The position numbers and the translations under genes were made by a program. DNA of 64,000 nucleotides from Salinarimonas ramus (lineage in GTDB: Bacteria > Pseudomonadota > Alphaproteobacteria > Rhizobiales > Beijerinckiaceae): positions 124,001 to 188,000 of the forward strand of contig NZ_BMMF01000009.1 in NCBI RefSeq assembly GCF_014645695.1, given 5' to 3'. The notes beneath the pieces were generated by a model, which was not told the origin of the DNA, made no database searches, and saw only the letters and a list, made by a program, of their open reading frames with translations. The number at the start of each line of letters is the position of its first letter. The stretch's first letter is position 1. Of the stretch, positions 9,183-16,808 are shown piece by piece.

Positions 9183-11864
9183 ATGAACGACGAGACCCGG
9201 ACTGCGCACGATACCGGCCCCTCCAAGGCGGAGCTCGACGATCTCGTCGCCAAGGTCGATACCGGCGCGCGCAACCCGCGCGGGCCGGTCGGCCGCGCCG
9301 TCACCGGCGTCGCGCTGGCCTGGGCGCTGTTCCAGCTCTACATCGCCTCGCCGCTGCCCTTCCTCGCCTCGCAGCTGACGGGGCTGCCGCTCGTCCTCAA
9401 CGACGCGCAGATCCGCCCCATCCATCTCGGCTTCGCGCTGTTTCTCGCCTATTGCGCCTATCCCGCCTTCGCACGCTCGCCGCGCGACCGGATCCCGGTC
9501 CTCGACTTGATCCTCGCCGCGGCGGCGACGTTCTGCGCGCTCTACATCTTCATCTTCTACCGCGATCTCGCGAGCCGCCCCGGCCTGCCGATCACCCAGG
9601 ATCTCGTCGCCGCCGGCGCCGGGCTCGTGCTGCTGCTCGAGGCGACGCGCCGGGCGCTCGGCCCGCCGCTCGCCATCGTGGCGATCGTCTTCCTGCTCTA
9701 CGTCTTCTTCGGCTCCTCGCCGCTGGTGCCCGACATCCTGCAATGGGGCGGGGCGTCGTTCTCGCGCGCCATGGACCAGATGTGGCTGACCTCGGGGGGC
9801 GTCTTCGGCGTGGCGCTCGGCGTGTCGGCGAGCTTCGTCTTCCTGTTCGTGCTGTTCGGCTCGCTGCTCGACAAGGCGGGTGCCGGCAACTTCTTCATCA
9901 AGCTCGCCTTCGCGCTGCTCGGCCACCTGCGCGGCGGACCGGCCAAGGCCGCCGTCCTCTCCTCGATGATGACGGGCCTCATCTCGGGCTCCTCCATCGC
10001 CAACGTGGTGACGACGGGCACCTTCACCATCCCCTTGATGAAGCGCGTGGGCTTCTCCGCCGAGAAGGCGGGCTCGGTGGAGGTCGCCTCCTCGGTCAAC
10101 GGCCAGATCATGCCCCCGGTCATGGGCGCGGCCGCCTTCCTCATGGTGGAATACGTCGGCATCTCCTACACGGCGGTGATCACCCACGCCTTCCTGCCGG
10201 CGCTGATCTCCTACATCGCGCTCCTCTACCTCGTGCATCTCGAGGCGTTGAAGAACGCGATGCCCGCGCTGCCCAAGCGCGTGATCCACCCGCTGCAGAT
10301 CGCGCTCCTGCGCGCGGGCATCACCATCGCCTCGATGCTGATCCTCGCGGGGCTCACCTACTTCGTCATCCGCGGCGTGCAGACGATCCTGCCGGCGGTG
10401 TCGACGCCGGTCCTCCTCGTGCTGACGAGCGCGGTCTACGTCTTCCTGATCTGGCTGGCCTCGCGCGAGCCCGATCTCGAGATCGACGACCCCGACGCAC
10501 CCGTGGTCGAGCTTCCCATCGCCACAGAGGTGCTCAAGACCGGCCTGCACTACCTGCTGCCGATCGTCGTCCTCGTCTGGTTCCTGATGATCGAGCAGCG
10601 CTCGCCGGGCCTCTCGGCCTTCTACGCCGTGGTGCTGCTCGTCGTCATCCTGCTGACGCAGAAGCCCTTGAAGGCCCTGTTTCGCAAGCTGCGCGGCGCT
10701 GAGGTCTCCGCCGCCTTCCGGGAGGGCTTCGCCGATCTGACGCAGGGGCTGATCCTCGGCTCGCGCAACATGATCGGCATCGCCTGCGCCACCGCCACCG
10801 CCGGCATCATCGTGGGCACGGTGACGCTCACCGGCATCGGCCAGGTGATGGCGGAGTTCGTCGAGTTCCTGTCGGGCGGCAACATCCTGCTCATCCTCGT
10901 CTTCACGGCGATGATCTCGCTCGTGCTCGGCATGGGCCTGCCCACGACGGCGAACTACATCGTCGTGGCCACCCTGATGGCGCCCGTCATCGTCGAGCTC
11001 GGCCAGGCCAACGGCGTCATCATCCCGCTCATCGCCGCGCACCTGTTCGTGTTCTATTTCGGCATCATGGCGGACGTGACGCCACCGGTGGGGCTCGCGT
11101 CCTTCGCGGCCGCCGCCGTCTCGCGAGGCGATCCGCTCAAGACCGGCTTCACGGCGTTCTTTTACTCGCTGCGCACGGTGCTCCTGCCCTTCATCTTCGT
11201 GTTCAACACGAACCTGCTCCTCATCGACGTGGGCTGGGTGGAAGGCATCTGGGTCTTCGTGAAGGCCACCGCCGCCATGCTGGTCTTCGCGGCGGCGACG
11301 CAATTCTACTTCCTCGTGCGCAACAAATGGTGGGAGACGATCGCGCTCCTCCTCGTCGCCTTCCTGCTGCTGCGCCCGGGCTTCCTCATCGACCAGTTCG
11401 TGCCGCCCTACGAGCCGCTGCCGGCCACCGCGATCGAGGAGGCGGTGGCGGGCACGCCGGAGGGCGGCATCATCCGCATCGGCATCTCGGGCCCGCGCTT
11501 CTCCGATCTCGTCGTGGAGGAGCGCACGCTCGCCTTCACGCTCGGCCAGGCCGAGCTCGATCCCGCCGCGCGGCTCGAGCAGGAGACCGGGCTCCTGTGG
11601 CGCGTCGAGGGCGATCGCGTGCTGCTGGAGGAGCCCTTCGATCCGCGCAGCCAGGGCGGACGGGCGCTCGGCCATCTCGACTTCTACGACCCGGACAACC
11701 CGGTCATGATCACCGCCGTCGAGGTGCCGGTGGCGCAGCCCGCCCGCGCCTGGTCCTACATCCCGGCGGCCCTGCTCTTCGCGCTCGTCTGGCTCGCTCA
11801 GTCGCGCCGGCTCGAGCGCGAGGGCGAGCGCGGCGGCACGGCGCCGGCGAACGCGCGCGCCTGA
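9183..11864 (+). CDS. TRAP transporter fused 4TM/12TM permease (TAXI-associated, DctQM)
   Basis: This 893-residue inner-membrane protein fuses the small (DctQ-like) and large (DctM-like) TRAP subunits, as is usual for TAXI systems. An N-terminal cytoplasmic stretch of about 40 residues precedes the first membrane segments. The DctM core contains SSMMTGLISGSSIANVVTTG, SSVNGQIMPPVMGAAAFLM and LGMGLPTTANYIVVATLMAP, the conserved transport-domain loops. After about residue 760 a soluble tail (GGIIRIGISGPRFSDLVVEE onward) resembles the DUF3394 domain found at this position in many fused permeases, followed by a final hydrophobic segment. I chose the ATG at 9183 because the preceding in-frame codons are non-conserved and overlap the hairpin region. 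Confidence 0.93.
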   Translation: MNDETRTAHDTGPSKAELDDLVAKVDTGARNPRGPVGRAVTGVALAWALFQLYIASPLPFLASQLTGLPLVLNDAQIRPIHLGFALFLAYCAYPAFARSPRDRIPVLDLILAAAATFCALYIFIFYRDLASRPGLPITQDLVAAGAGLVLLLEATRRALGPPLAIVAIVFLLYVFFGSSPLVPDILQWGGASFSRAMDQMWLTSGGVFGVALGVSASFVFLFVLFGSLLDKAGAGNFFIKLAFALLGHLRGGPAKAAVLSSMMTGLISGSSIANVVTTGTFTIPLMKRVGFSAEKAGSVEVASSVNGQIMPPVMGAAAFLMVEYVGISYTAVITHAFLPALISYIALLYLVHLEALKNAMPALPKRVIHPLQIALLRAGITIASMLILAGLTYFVIRGVQTILPAVSTPVLLVLTSAVYVFLIWLASREPDLEIDDPDAPVVELPIATEVLKTGLHYLLPIVVLVWFLMIEQRSPGLSAFYAVVLLVVILLTQKPLKALFRKLRGAEVSAAFREGFADLTQGLILGSRNMIGIACATATAGIIVGTVTLTGIGQVMAEFVEFLSGGNILLILVFTAMISLVLGMGLPTTANYIVVATLMAPVIVELGQANGVIIPLIAAHLFVFYFGIMADVTPPVGLASFAAAAVSRGDPLKTGFTAFFYSLRTVLLPFIFVFNTNLLLIDVGWVEGIWVFVKATAAMLVFAAATQFYFLVRNKWWETIALLLVAFLLLRPGFLIDQFVPPYEPLPATAIEEAVAGTPEGGIIRIGISGPRFSDLVVEERTLAFTLGQAELDPAARLEQETGLLWRVEGDRVLLEEPFDPRSQGGRALGHLDFYDPDNPVMITAVEVPVAQPARAWSYIPAALLFALVWLAQSRRLEREGERGGTAPANARA

Positions 11865-11897
11865 TCGCGGGCGGCGGAACGAAGGAGGTCGCAGGCC

Positions 11898-12335
11898 ATG
11901 TACAGGAACATCCTTCTCGCGGTGGATCTCGGGCACAAGGACGCCGAGCGCCGCGCCGTCGAGACGGTGGTGGAATACGCCCGCGCCTTCGGCTCCACGA
12001 TCCACCTGATGACCGTCGTGCCGGATTTCGGCATGCCGCTCGTGGGCGGCTTCTTCCCGGAAGGCTTCGAGAAGGACGCGCTCGACCGGGCGAACCAGGA
12101 GCTGCACGCCTATGCGGCGCAGATGATTCCATCCGAGATTCCGCAGCGTACGATCGTAGGCCACGGCGGGATCTACCGGGAGATCCTGCATTGGGCGCAG
12201 GAAACGGCCGCTGACGTGATCGTGATGAGCGCGCATCGTCCCGAGCTGGAAGACTATCTGCTCGGCCCCAATGCCGCCCGAGTAGTCCGGCACGCGAAAA
12301 CATCCGTACTCGTAGTGCGGCCGCGTCCGGCGTGA
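11898..12335 (+). CDS. Universal stress protein (UspA family) of the TRAP operon
   Basis: A 145-residue UspA-fold protein beginning MYRNILLAVDLGHKDAERRA. The nucleotide-binding signature is VIVMSAHRPELEDYLLGPNAA, where S-A-H replaces the more common G-S-H. It follows the permease by 33 bases with an excellent AAGGAGG ribosome site 9 bases before the ATG. UspA proteins in TRAP operons (TeaD of Halomonas is the studied case) bind ATP and tune transporter activity, so this is probably a regulator of the neighbouring TAXI system. Confidence 0.92.
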   Translation: MYRNILLAVDLGHKDAERRAVETVVEYARAFGSTIHLMTVVPDFGMPLVGGFFPEGFEKDALDRANQELHAYAAQMIPSEIPQRTIVGHGGIYREILHWAQETAADVIVMSAHRPELEDYLLGPNAARVVRHAKTSVLVVRPRPA

Positions 12336-12393
12336 GATATGCATGGCGTCGGGCGGGCCGCTCGATCTCGCTCGCGGCTCGCAAGGACGCTCG

Positions 12394-13566
12394 ATGGCAA
12401 TCTGGAAGCAGGGGCTCGTCGCCCTGGTGATCCTCGCGGCGGCGATGGCCGCTTGGGTCCGTTTCGCGCCCGCGACCGCGCCGGCGCCTCTCCTCGCGCT
12501 CGCCGAGCGCGTCGGCCTCGCCGCGCCCGCGGCGGAGGAGACCGCGCAAGGCGGGCCCGGCGGCCCGCGCCGCGGCGGCTTCGGCCCCTCCCCCGTCGTC
12601 GTCGGCGAGGTGCGCTCCGCCCGCGAGGAGACGCGCCTCGACACCATCGGCACGGCGGAGGCCGCACGCTCCGTCACGCTCTTCGCCCCCGACGACGGCC
12701 GTATCGTCGAGATCCTGTTCGCGCCCGGCGACGCCGTCACGGCCGGCGCGCCCCTGATGCGCCTCGACGACCGGGCCGAGCGCATCGCGCTCGAGCGCGC
12801 GCGCATCACGGCGGAGCTGGCCCGCGACCGGGCCGCGCGCTTCGAGCAGCTCGCGCAGAGCCGCTCCGCCTCGACCGTGCAGCTCGAGGAGGCGCAGGCC
12901 GAGCTCGCCCAGGCGCGCACCGACGTCGAGGCGGCCGAGCTCGCGCTGGAGCGCCGCACGCTGGAGGCGCCCTTCTCCGGCCGCCTCGGGCTCTCGCAGG
13001 TGGAGATCGGCCAGCGCGTGACGACGCAGACGCCCGTCGTCGCGCTGGACGATCGCGGGCGCATCCTGGTGCGCTTTCCCGTGCCCGAGCGCCTCGCCGC
13101 CCGCGTCGCCCGCGGCGACGTCGTCGAGACGACGACGGCCGCCTATCCGCAGGAGACCTTCCCCGCGACGATCACCGAGATCGACAGCCGCGTCGATCCC
13201 GACAGCCGCGCGCTGGCGGTGCGCGCGGAGATCGCCAACGATGCCGATCGCCTGCGCCCGGGCATGAGCTTCACCGTCACCCTCGCCTTTCCCGGCGCCG
13301 AGCGCGTCGCCGTTCCGGCGCAGGCGCTGCAATGGGATCGCGAAGGCGCCTATGTCTGGCGCGTGAACGAGGGTGCCGCGAGCCAGGTCCGCGTCTCCGT
13401 CGCGGGGCGCGTCGACGGCAACGTCCTCGTCGAGGGCGGCGTCGCGCCCGGCGAGAGCGTCGTCGTCGAGGGCGTCCAGCGCCTGCGCGAGGGCGCGCCC
13501 GTCGAGGTGGCGGGCGAGGCGGCGATCCCCGCGGACGCGCCCGTCGACACGCCGCGCCGCAGCTGA
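12394..13566 (+). CDS. RND efflux periplasmic adaptor (membrane fusion protein)
   Basis: This 390-residue HlyD/AcrA-family protein links an RND pump to an outer-membrane channel. One N-terminal membrane anchor (about residues 6-24) is followed by a Pro/Ala/Gly-rich linker. The barrel-sandwich hybrid domain (SVTLFAPDDGRIVEILFAPG) comes next, then a short alpha-hairpin rich in Ala, Glu and Arg and the returning lipoyl half (LEAPFSGRLGLSQVEIGQRV). A beta-barrel and a membrane-proximal domain complete it. The ATG at 12394 has AAGGA 6 bases upstream; another in-frame ATG lies 17 codons earlier without a good site. The permease gene follows after 17 bases. Confidence 0.9.
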   Translation: MAIWKQGLVALVILAAAMAAWVRFAPATAPAPLLALAERVGLAAPAAEETAQGGPGGPRRGGFGPSPVVVGEVRSAREETRLDTIGTAEAARSVTLFAPDDGRIVEILFAPGDAVTAGAPLMRLDDRAERIALERARITAELARDRAARFEQLAQSRSASTVQLEEAQAELAQARTDVEAAELALERRTLEAPFSGRLGLSQVEIGQRVTTQTPVVALDDRGRILVRFPVPERLAARVARGDVVETTTAAYPQETFPATITEIDSRVDPDSRALAVRAEIANDADRLRPGMSFTVTLAFPGAERVAVPAQALQWDREGAYVWRVNEGAASQVRVSVAGRVDGNVLVEGGVAPGESVVVEGVQRLREGAPVEVAGEAAIPADAPVDTPRRS

Positions 13567-13583
13567 CGGACGGGAGCGAGCCG

Positions 13584-16500
13584 ATGAGCACCATCTCCCG
13601 CGCCGGCGACATCGCCGCGCTCTGCGTACGCCGCCCCACATTGGCTGCGGTGATGAGCCTCCTCGTCGTGCTCGCCGGCCTCGCCGCGCTCTTCGGCGTG
13701 AGCGTGCGCGAGCTTCCCGACGTCGACCGCCCCGTGGTGACGGTCTCGACCAACTTCCCCGGCGCCACTCCCACCGCGGTCGACACGCAGGTGACGACGA
13801 TCCTCGAGGGCGCCGTCGCCCGCGTGCCGGGCCTCGCCTCGGTCTCCTCCACGAGCTCGCGCGGGCGCTCGCGCGTCGTCGCGGAATTCGGGGACGACGT
13901 CGATCTCGACGTCGCCGCGAGCGACATGCGCGACGCGGTCTCGGGCGTGCGCGGCCGGCTGCCGCCGGACGTCGAGGAGCCGCGCGTGGTCAAGGCGGAT
14001 TCCGACGGCGAGGCGATCCTGCGCCTCTCCGTCGTCTCGGACCGCCACGCCATCGAGGAGCTCTCGGCGCTCGCCGACCGCCTCGTCTTCGACCGCCTCG
14101 CCGCCATCGACGGCGTCGCCGACGTGCAGGCCTACGGGCTGCGCGATCCGGTCTTCCGCGTCACCATGGACGTGCCGGCGCTCAACGCCCGCGGCCTCAC
14201 CATCGCCGACGTGCGCCGGGCGCTCGAGGGCGTCCTCACCGACGACCCCGCGGGCGATCTGCGCATGCCCGCCTCCACCTTTCTCGTCGAGGCCGGCGCC
14301 GCCGCACGCTCGGTGGAGGAGATCGAAGCGACCTTCGTCGATCGCGCGACCCGCGTGCGCGACGTCGCCTCCGTCTCGCTCGGGCCCGCCGACAACGAGA
14401 CGATCCTGCGCTCGGACGGGCGCGTGGGCCTCGGCGCCGGCATCATCCGCCAGGCGCGCTCGAACGTCATCGCCATCTCCGAGTCCGTGCGCGCGGCGGT
14501 GGACGAGCTCAACACCTCGCTTCCCGAGGGGATCACCGTCGCCGTCCGCTCGGACGACGCGATCTTCGTCTCCGGCGCCGTCAACGAGGTGCTCTCCACC
14601 CTCGTCATCGCGACGATCCTCGTCGTCGTGATCATCCTGATGTTCTTCCGCTCCTGGCGCGCGACGCTGATCCCGGCGGTGACGGTGCCCATCGCCATCA
14701 TCGGCACGCTCGCGGCGATCTGGCTGATGGGCTTTTCCGTCAACGTGCTGACGCTGCTCGCCATGGTGCTCGCCACCGGCATCGTCGTCGACGACGCCAT
14801 CGTCGTCATCGAGAACATCGAGCGGCGCCGGGCCGAGGGCATGGGGGCGCGCGCCGCCGCCGTGCTCGGCACCCGCCAGGTCCTGTTCGCGGTCCTCGCC
14901 ACCACCGCGACGCTGGCCGCCGTGTTCGTGCCGATCTCCTTCCTGCCGGGACAGGCGGGACGGCTCTTCGCCGAATTCGGCTTCACGCTGGCGGCCTCCG
15001 TCGTCCTCTCCTCCTTCGTGGCCTTGACGCTCGCGCCGATGCTGGCCTCGCGGCTCCTGAAGGACGCGGCGCCCATGGCGGACGGCGCGCCGCGCCGCCG
15101 CCTCGACCCGTTCGGCGCCGTCGGCACCGTCTTCGTCTCGCTCTACCGCGCGGTCCTCGCCCGCGCGCTCGCGGCGCCGCTCGTCGTGATCACGCTGTGC
15201 GCGCTCTTCGGCGTCGCGGCCTGGATCTCGTTCGCGAGCCTGCCGGAGGAGCTGACGCCGCCGGAGGACCGCGGCTTCGTCCTCCTCGTCGTCTCGACGC
15301 CGCAGGGCTCGTCCCTCGACTACACGAGCGGCAAGGTCGCCGAGGTGGAGGCGCTGCTCGAGCCCTACGTCGCCTCGGGCGAGATCCAGAGCGTGCTCGC
15401 CGTGATCGGCACGCGCGGCAGCGCCAACCGCGCCTTCATCGCCGCCCCGCTCGTCGACTGGGCGGCGCGCGAGCGCGGCCAGCAAGCGATCGTCTCGGAG
15501 ATCAACCGCGCGCTCGGGGGCGTCATCGGCGTGCAGGCCCGCGCCATCACGCCGAACTCGCTCGGCATCCGCGGCGGCGGCTCGGGGCTGCAGGTGGCCG
15601 TGCTCGGCGAGGATTACGACGCCATCACCGACACGGGGCTCGCCCTCGTCGACACGCTGCGCCGCGAGATGCCGCAGCTGACGAACCCCTCCCTCTCGCT
15701 GGACATCTCCCAGCCGCAGCTCTCGATCCGCATCGACACGGCGCGGGCCGCCGATCTCGGCGTGAACCCCGCCGACGTGACGCTCGCGCTGCAGACGGCG
15801 CTCGACGGCCGGCGCGTGGGCGACGTCTTCGTCGGCGACCGCGCGATCGAGGTGCGGCTTCGCGTCCCCGACGGCACGGTGGTCGAGCCGGCCGACCTGG
15901 AGGCGCTGCTGCTTCGCGGCGCCAACGGCGCCCTCGTCCCGCTGTCCGCCATCGCCGACTCGGCGGAGGAGAGCATCCCGCCTTCCCTCTCGCGCGAGCG
16001 TCAGCGCCGGGCCGTCACCGTCGAGGCGGGCCTGCCCGCCGACGTGCCGCTGCGCGCGGCGATCGACGACGTCCGGGCGCTCGCGACGCCGCTGCTCCAG
16101 CCCGGCCAGACGCTCGCCTTCCTGGGCGAGGCGGCGACGCTCGAGGAGACCTCGCAGGGCGTGGCGCTCACCTTCGCCTTCGCGCTCGCCATCGTGCTCC
16201 TGGTGCTGGCCGCGCAGTTCGAGAGCCTCGCCTCGGCCGTCGTGATCCTGATCGTCGTGCCCTTCGGGCTCGGCGCCGCGGCGCTCGCGATGTCGCTGAC
16301 GGGAACGAGCCTGAACATCTACAGCCAGATCGGCCTCGTGATGCTCATCGGGCTGATGGCCAAGAACGGCATTCTCATCGTCGAGTTCGCGAACCAGCTG
16401 CGCGACGAGGGCGCGAGCGTGCGCGAGGCGGCGGAGGAAGCCGCCGCCGTGCGCTTCCGCCCGGTGATGATGACGCTGATCTCCACCGTGCTCGGCGGCC

Positions 16501-16808
16501 TGCCCCTCGTCCTCTCCGACGGTCCCGGCGCGGAAGCGCGCGCGGCGCTCGGCTGGGTCGTCGTCGGCGGGCTCGGCCTCTCCGTCCTGTTCACGCTCTT
16601 CCTCACCCCGGTCGCCTATCTGGCGCTCGCCCGCTTCGCCAAGCCCCGCGCAGCGGAAGCCTCGCGCCTCGACGCCGAGCTGGCCGCGGTCGAAGCGCGT
16701 GAGGAGATGCGTGCGCAGGAGCGCGAGGACGAGCGCGAGCACGAACGGGAGCGCGAGCGGCGGTTGGCCGAGGGCGACGTTCGCGAGACGAACGTGCCCG
16801 CGGAATGA
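13584..16808 (+). CDS. RND family multidrug efflux permease (AcrB/MexF-like)
   Basis: This 1074-residue proton-driven exporter has the twelve-segment RND plan. TM1 lies near residues 20-42, there is a large periplasmic porter domain (NFPGATPTAVDTQVT), and the proton-relay pair D403-D404 sits in TM4 (GIVVDDAIVVIENIERR). A second porter domain and the repeat of the TM core (GLMAKNGILIVEFANQLRDE) complete the plan. With the adaptor just upstream it forms a two-gene efflux unit; no outer-membrane channel gene is adjacent. The C-terminus carries an unusual highly charged Glu/Arg tail of about 40 residues (EREDEREHERERERR). Substrate is unknown. Its stop codon directly abuts the stop of the opposing gene at 16809. 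Confidence 0.93.
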   Translation: MSTISRAGDIAALCVRRPTLAAVMSLLVVLAGLAALFGVSVRELPDVDRPVVTVSTNFPGATPTAVDTQVTTILEGAVARVPGLASVSSTSSRGRSRVVAEFGDDVDLDVAASDMRDAVSGVRGRLPPDVEEPRVVKADSDGEAILRLSVVSDRHAIEELSALADRLVFDRLAAIDGVADVQAYGLRDPVFRVTMDVPALNARGLTIADVRRALEGVLTDDPAGDLRMPASTFLVEAGAAARSVEEIEATFVDRATRVRDVASVSLGPADNETILRSDGRVGLGAGIIRQARSNVIAISESVRAAVDELNTSLPEGITVAVRSDDAIFVSGAVNEVLSTLVIATILVVVIILMFFRSWRATLIPAVTVPIAIIGTLAAIWLMGFSVNVLTLLAMVLATGIVVDDAIVVIENIERRRAEGMGARAAAVLGTRQVLFAVLATTATLAAVFVPISFLPGQAGRLFAEFGFTLAASVVLSSFVALTLAPMLASRLLKDAAPMADGAPRRRLDPFGAVGTVFVSLYRAVLARALAAPLVVITLCALFGVAAWISFASLPEELTPPEDRGFVLLVVSTPQGSSLDYTSGKVAEVEALLEPYVASGEIQSVLAVIGTRGSANRAFIAAPLVDWAARERGQQAIVSEINRALGGVIGVQARAITPNSLGIRGGGSGLQVAVLGEDYDAITDTGLALVDTLRREMPQLTNPSLSLDISQPQLSIRIDTARAADLGVNPADVTLALQTALDGRRVGDVFVGDRAIEVRLRVPDGTVVEPADLEALLLRGANGALVPLSAIADSAEESIPPSLSRERQRRAVTVEAGLPADVPLRAAIDDVRALATPLLQPGQTLAFLGEAATLEETSQGVALTFAFALAIVLLVLAAQFESLASAVVILIVVPFGLGAAALAMSLTGTSLNIYSQIGLVMLIGLMAKNGILIVEFANQLRDEGASVREAAEEAAAVRFRPVMMTLISTVLGGLPLVLSDGPGAEARAALGWVVVGGLGLSVLFTLFLTPVAYLALARFAKPRAAEASRLDAELAAVEAREEMRAQEREDEREHERERERRLAEGDVRETNVPAE

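Noticed and set aside
9144-13064. A 1306-codon open frame on the minus strand opposite the TRAP permease, UspA and RND adaptor genes
   Set aside because: It is a GC-driven antisense shadow. Its translation is rich in His, Arg, Glu and Asp repeats with no domain, while the plus-strand genes have clear family motifs.
13350-16742. A frame of more than 1100 codons on the minus strand opposite the RND permease
   Set aside because: The same shadow effect; the low-complexity His/Arg/Asp/Glu composition shows no protein family.
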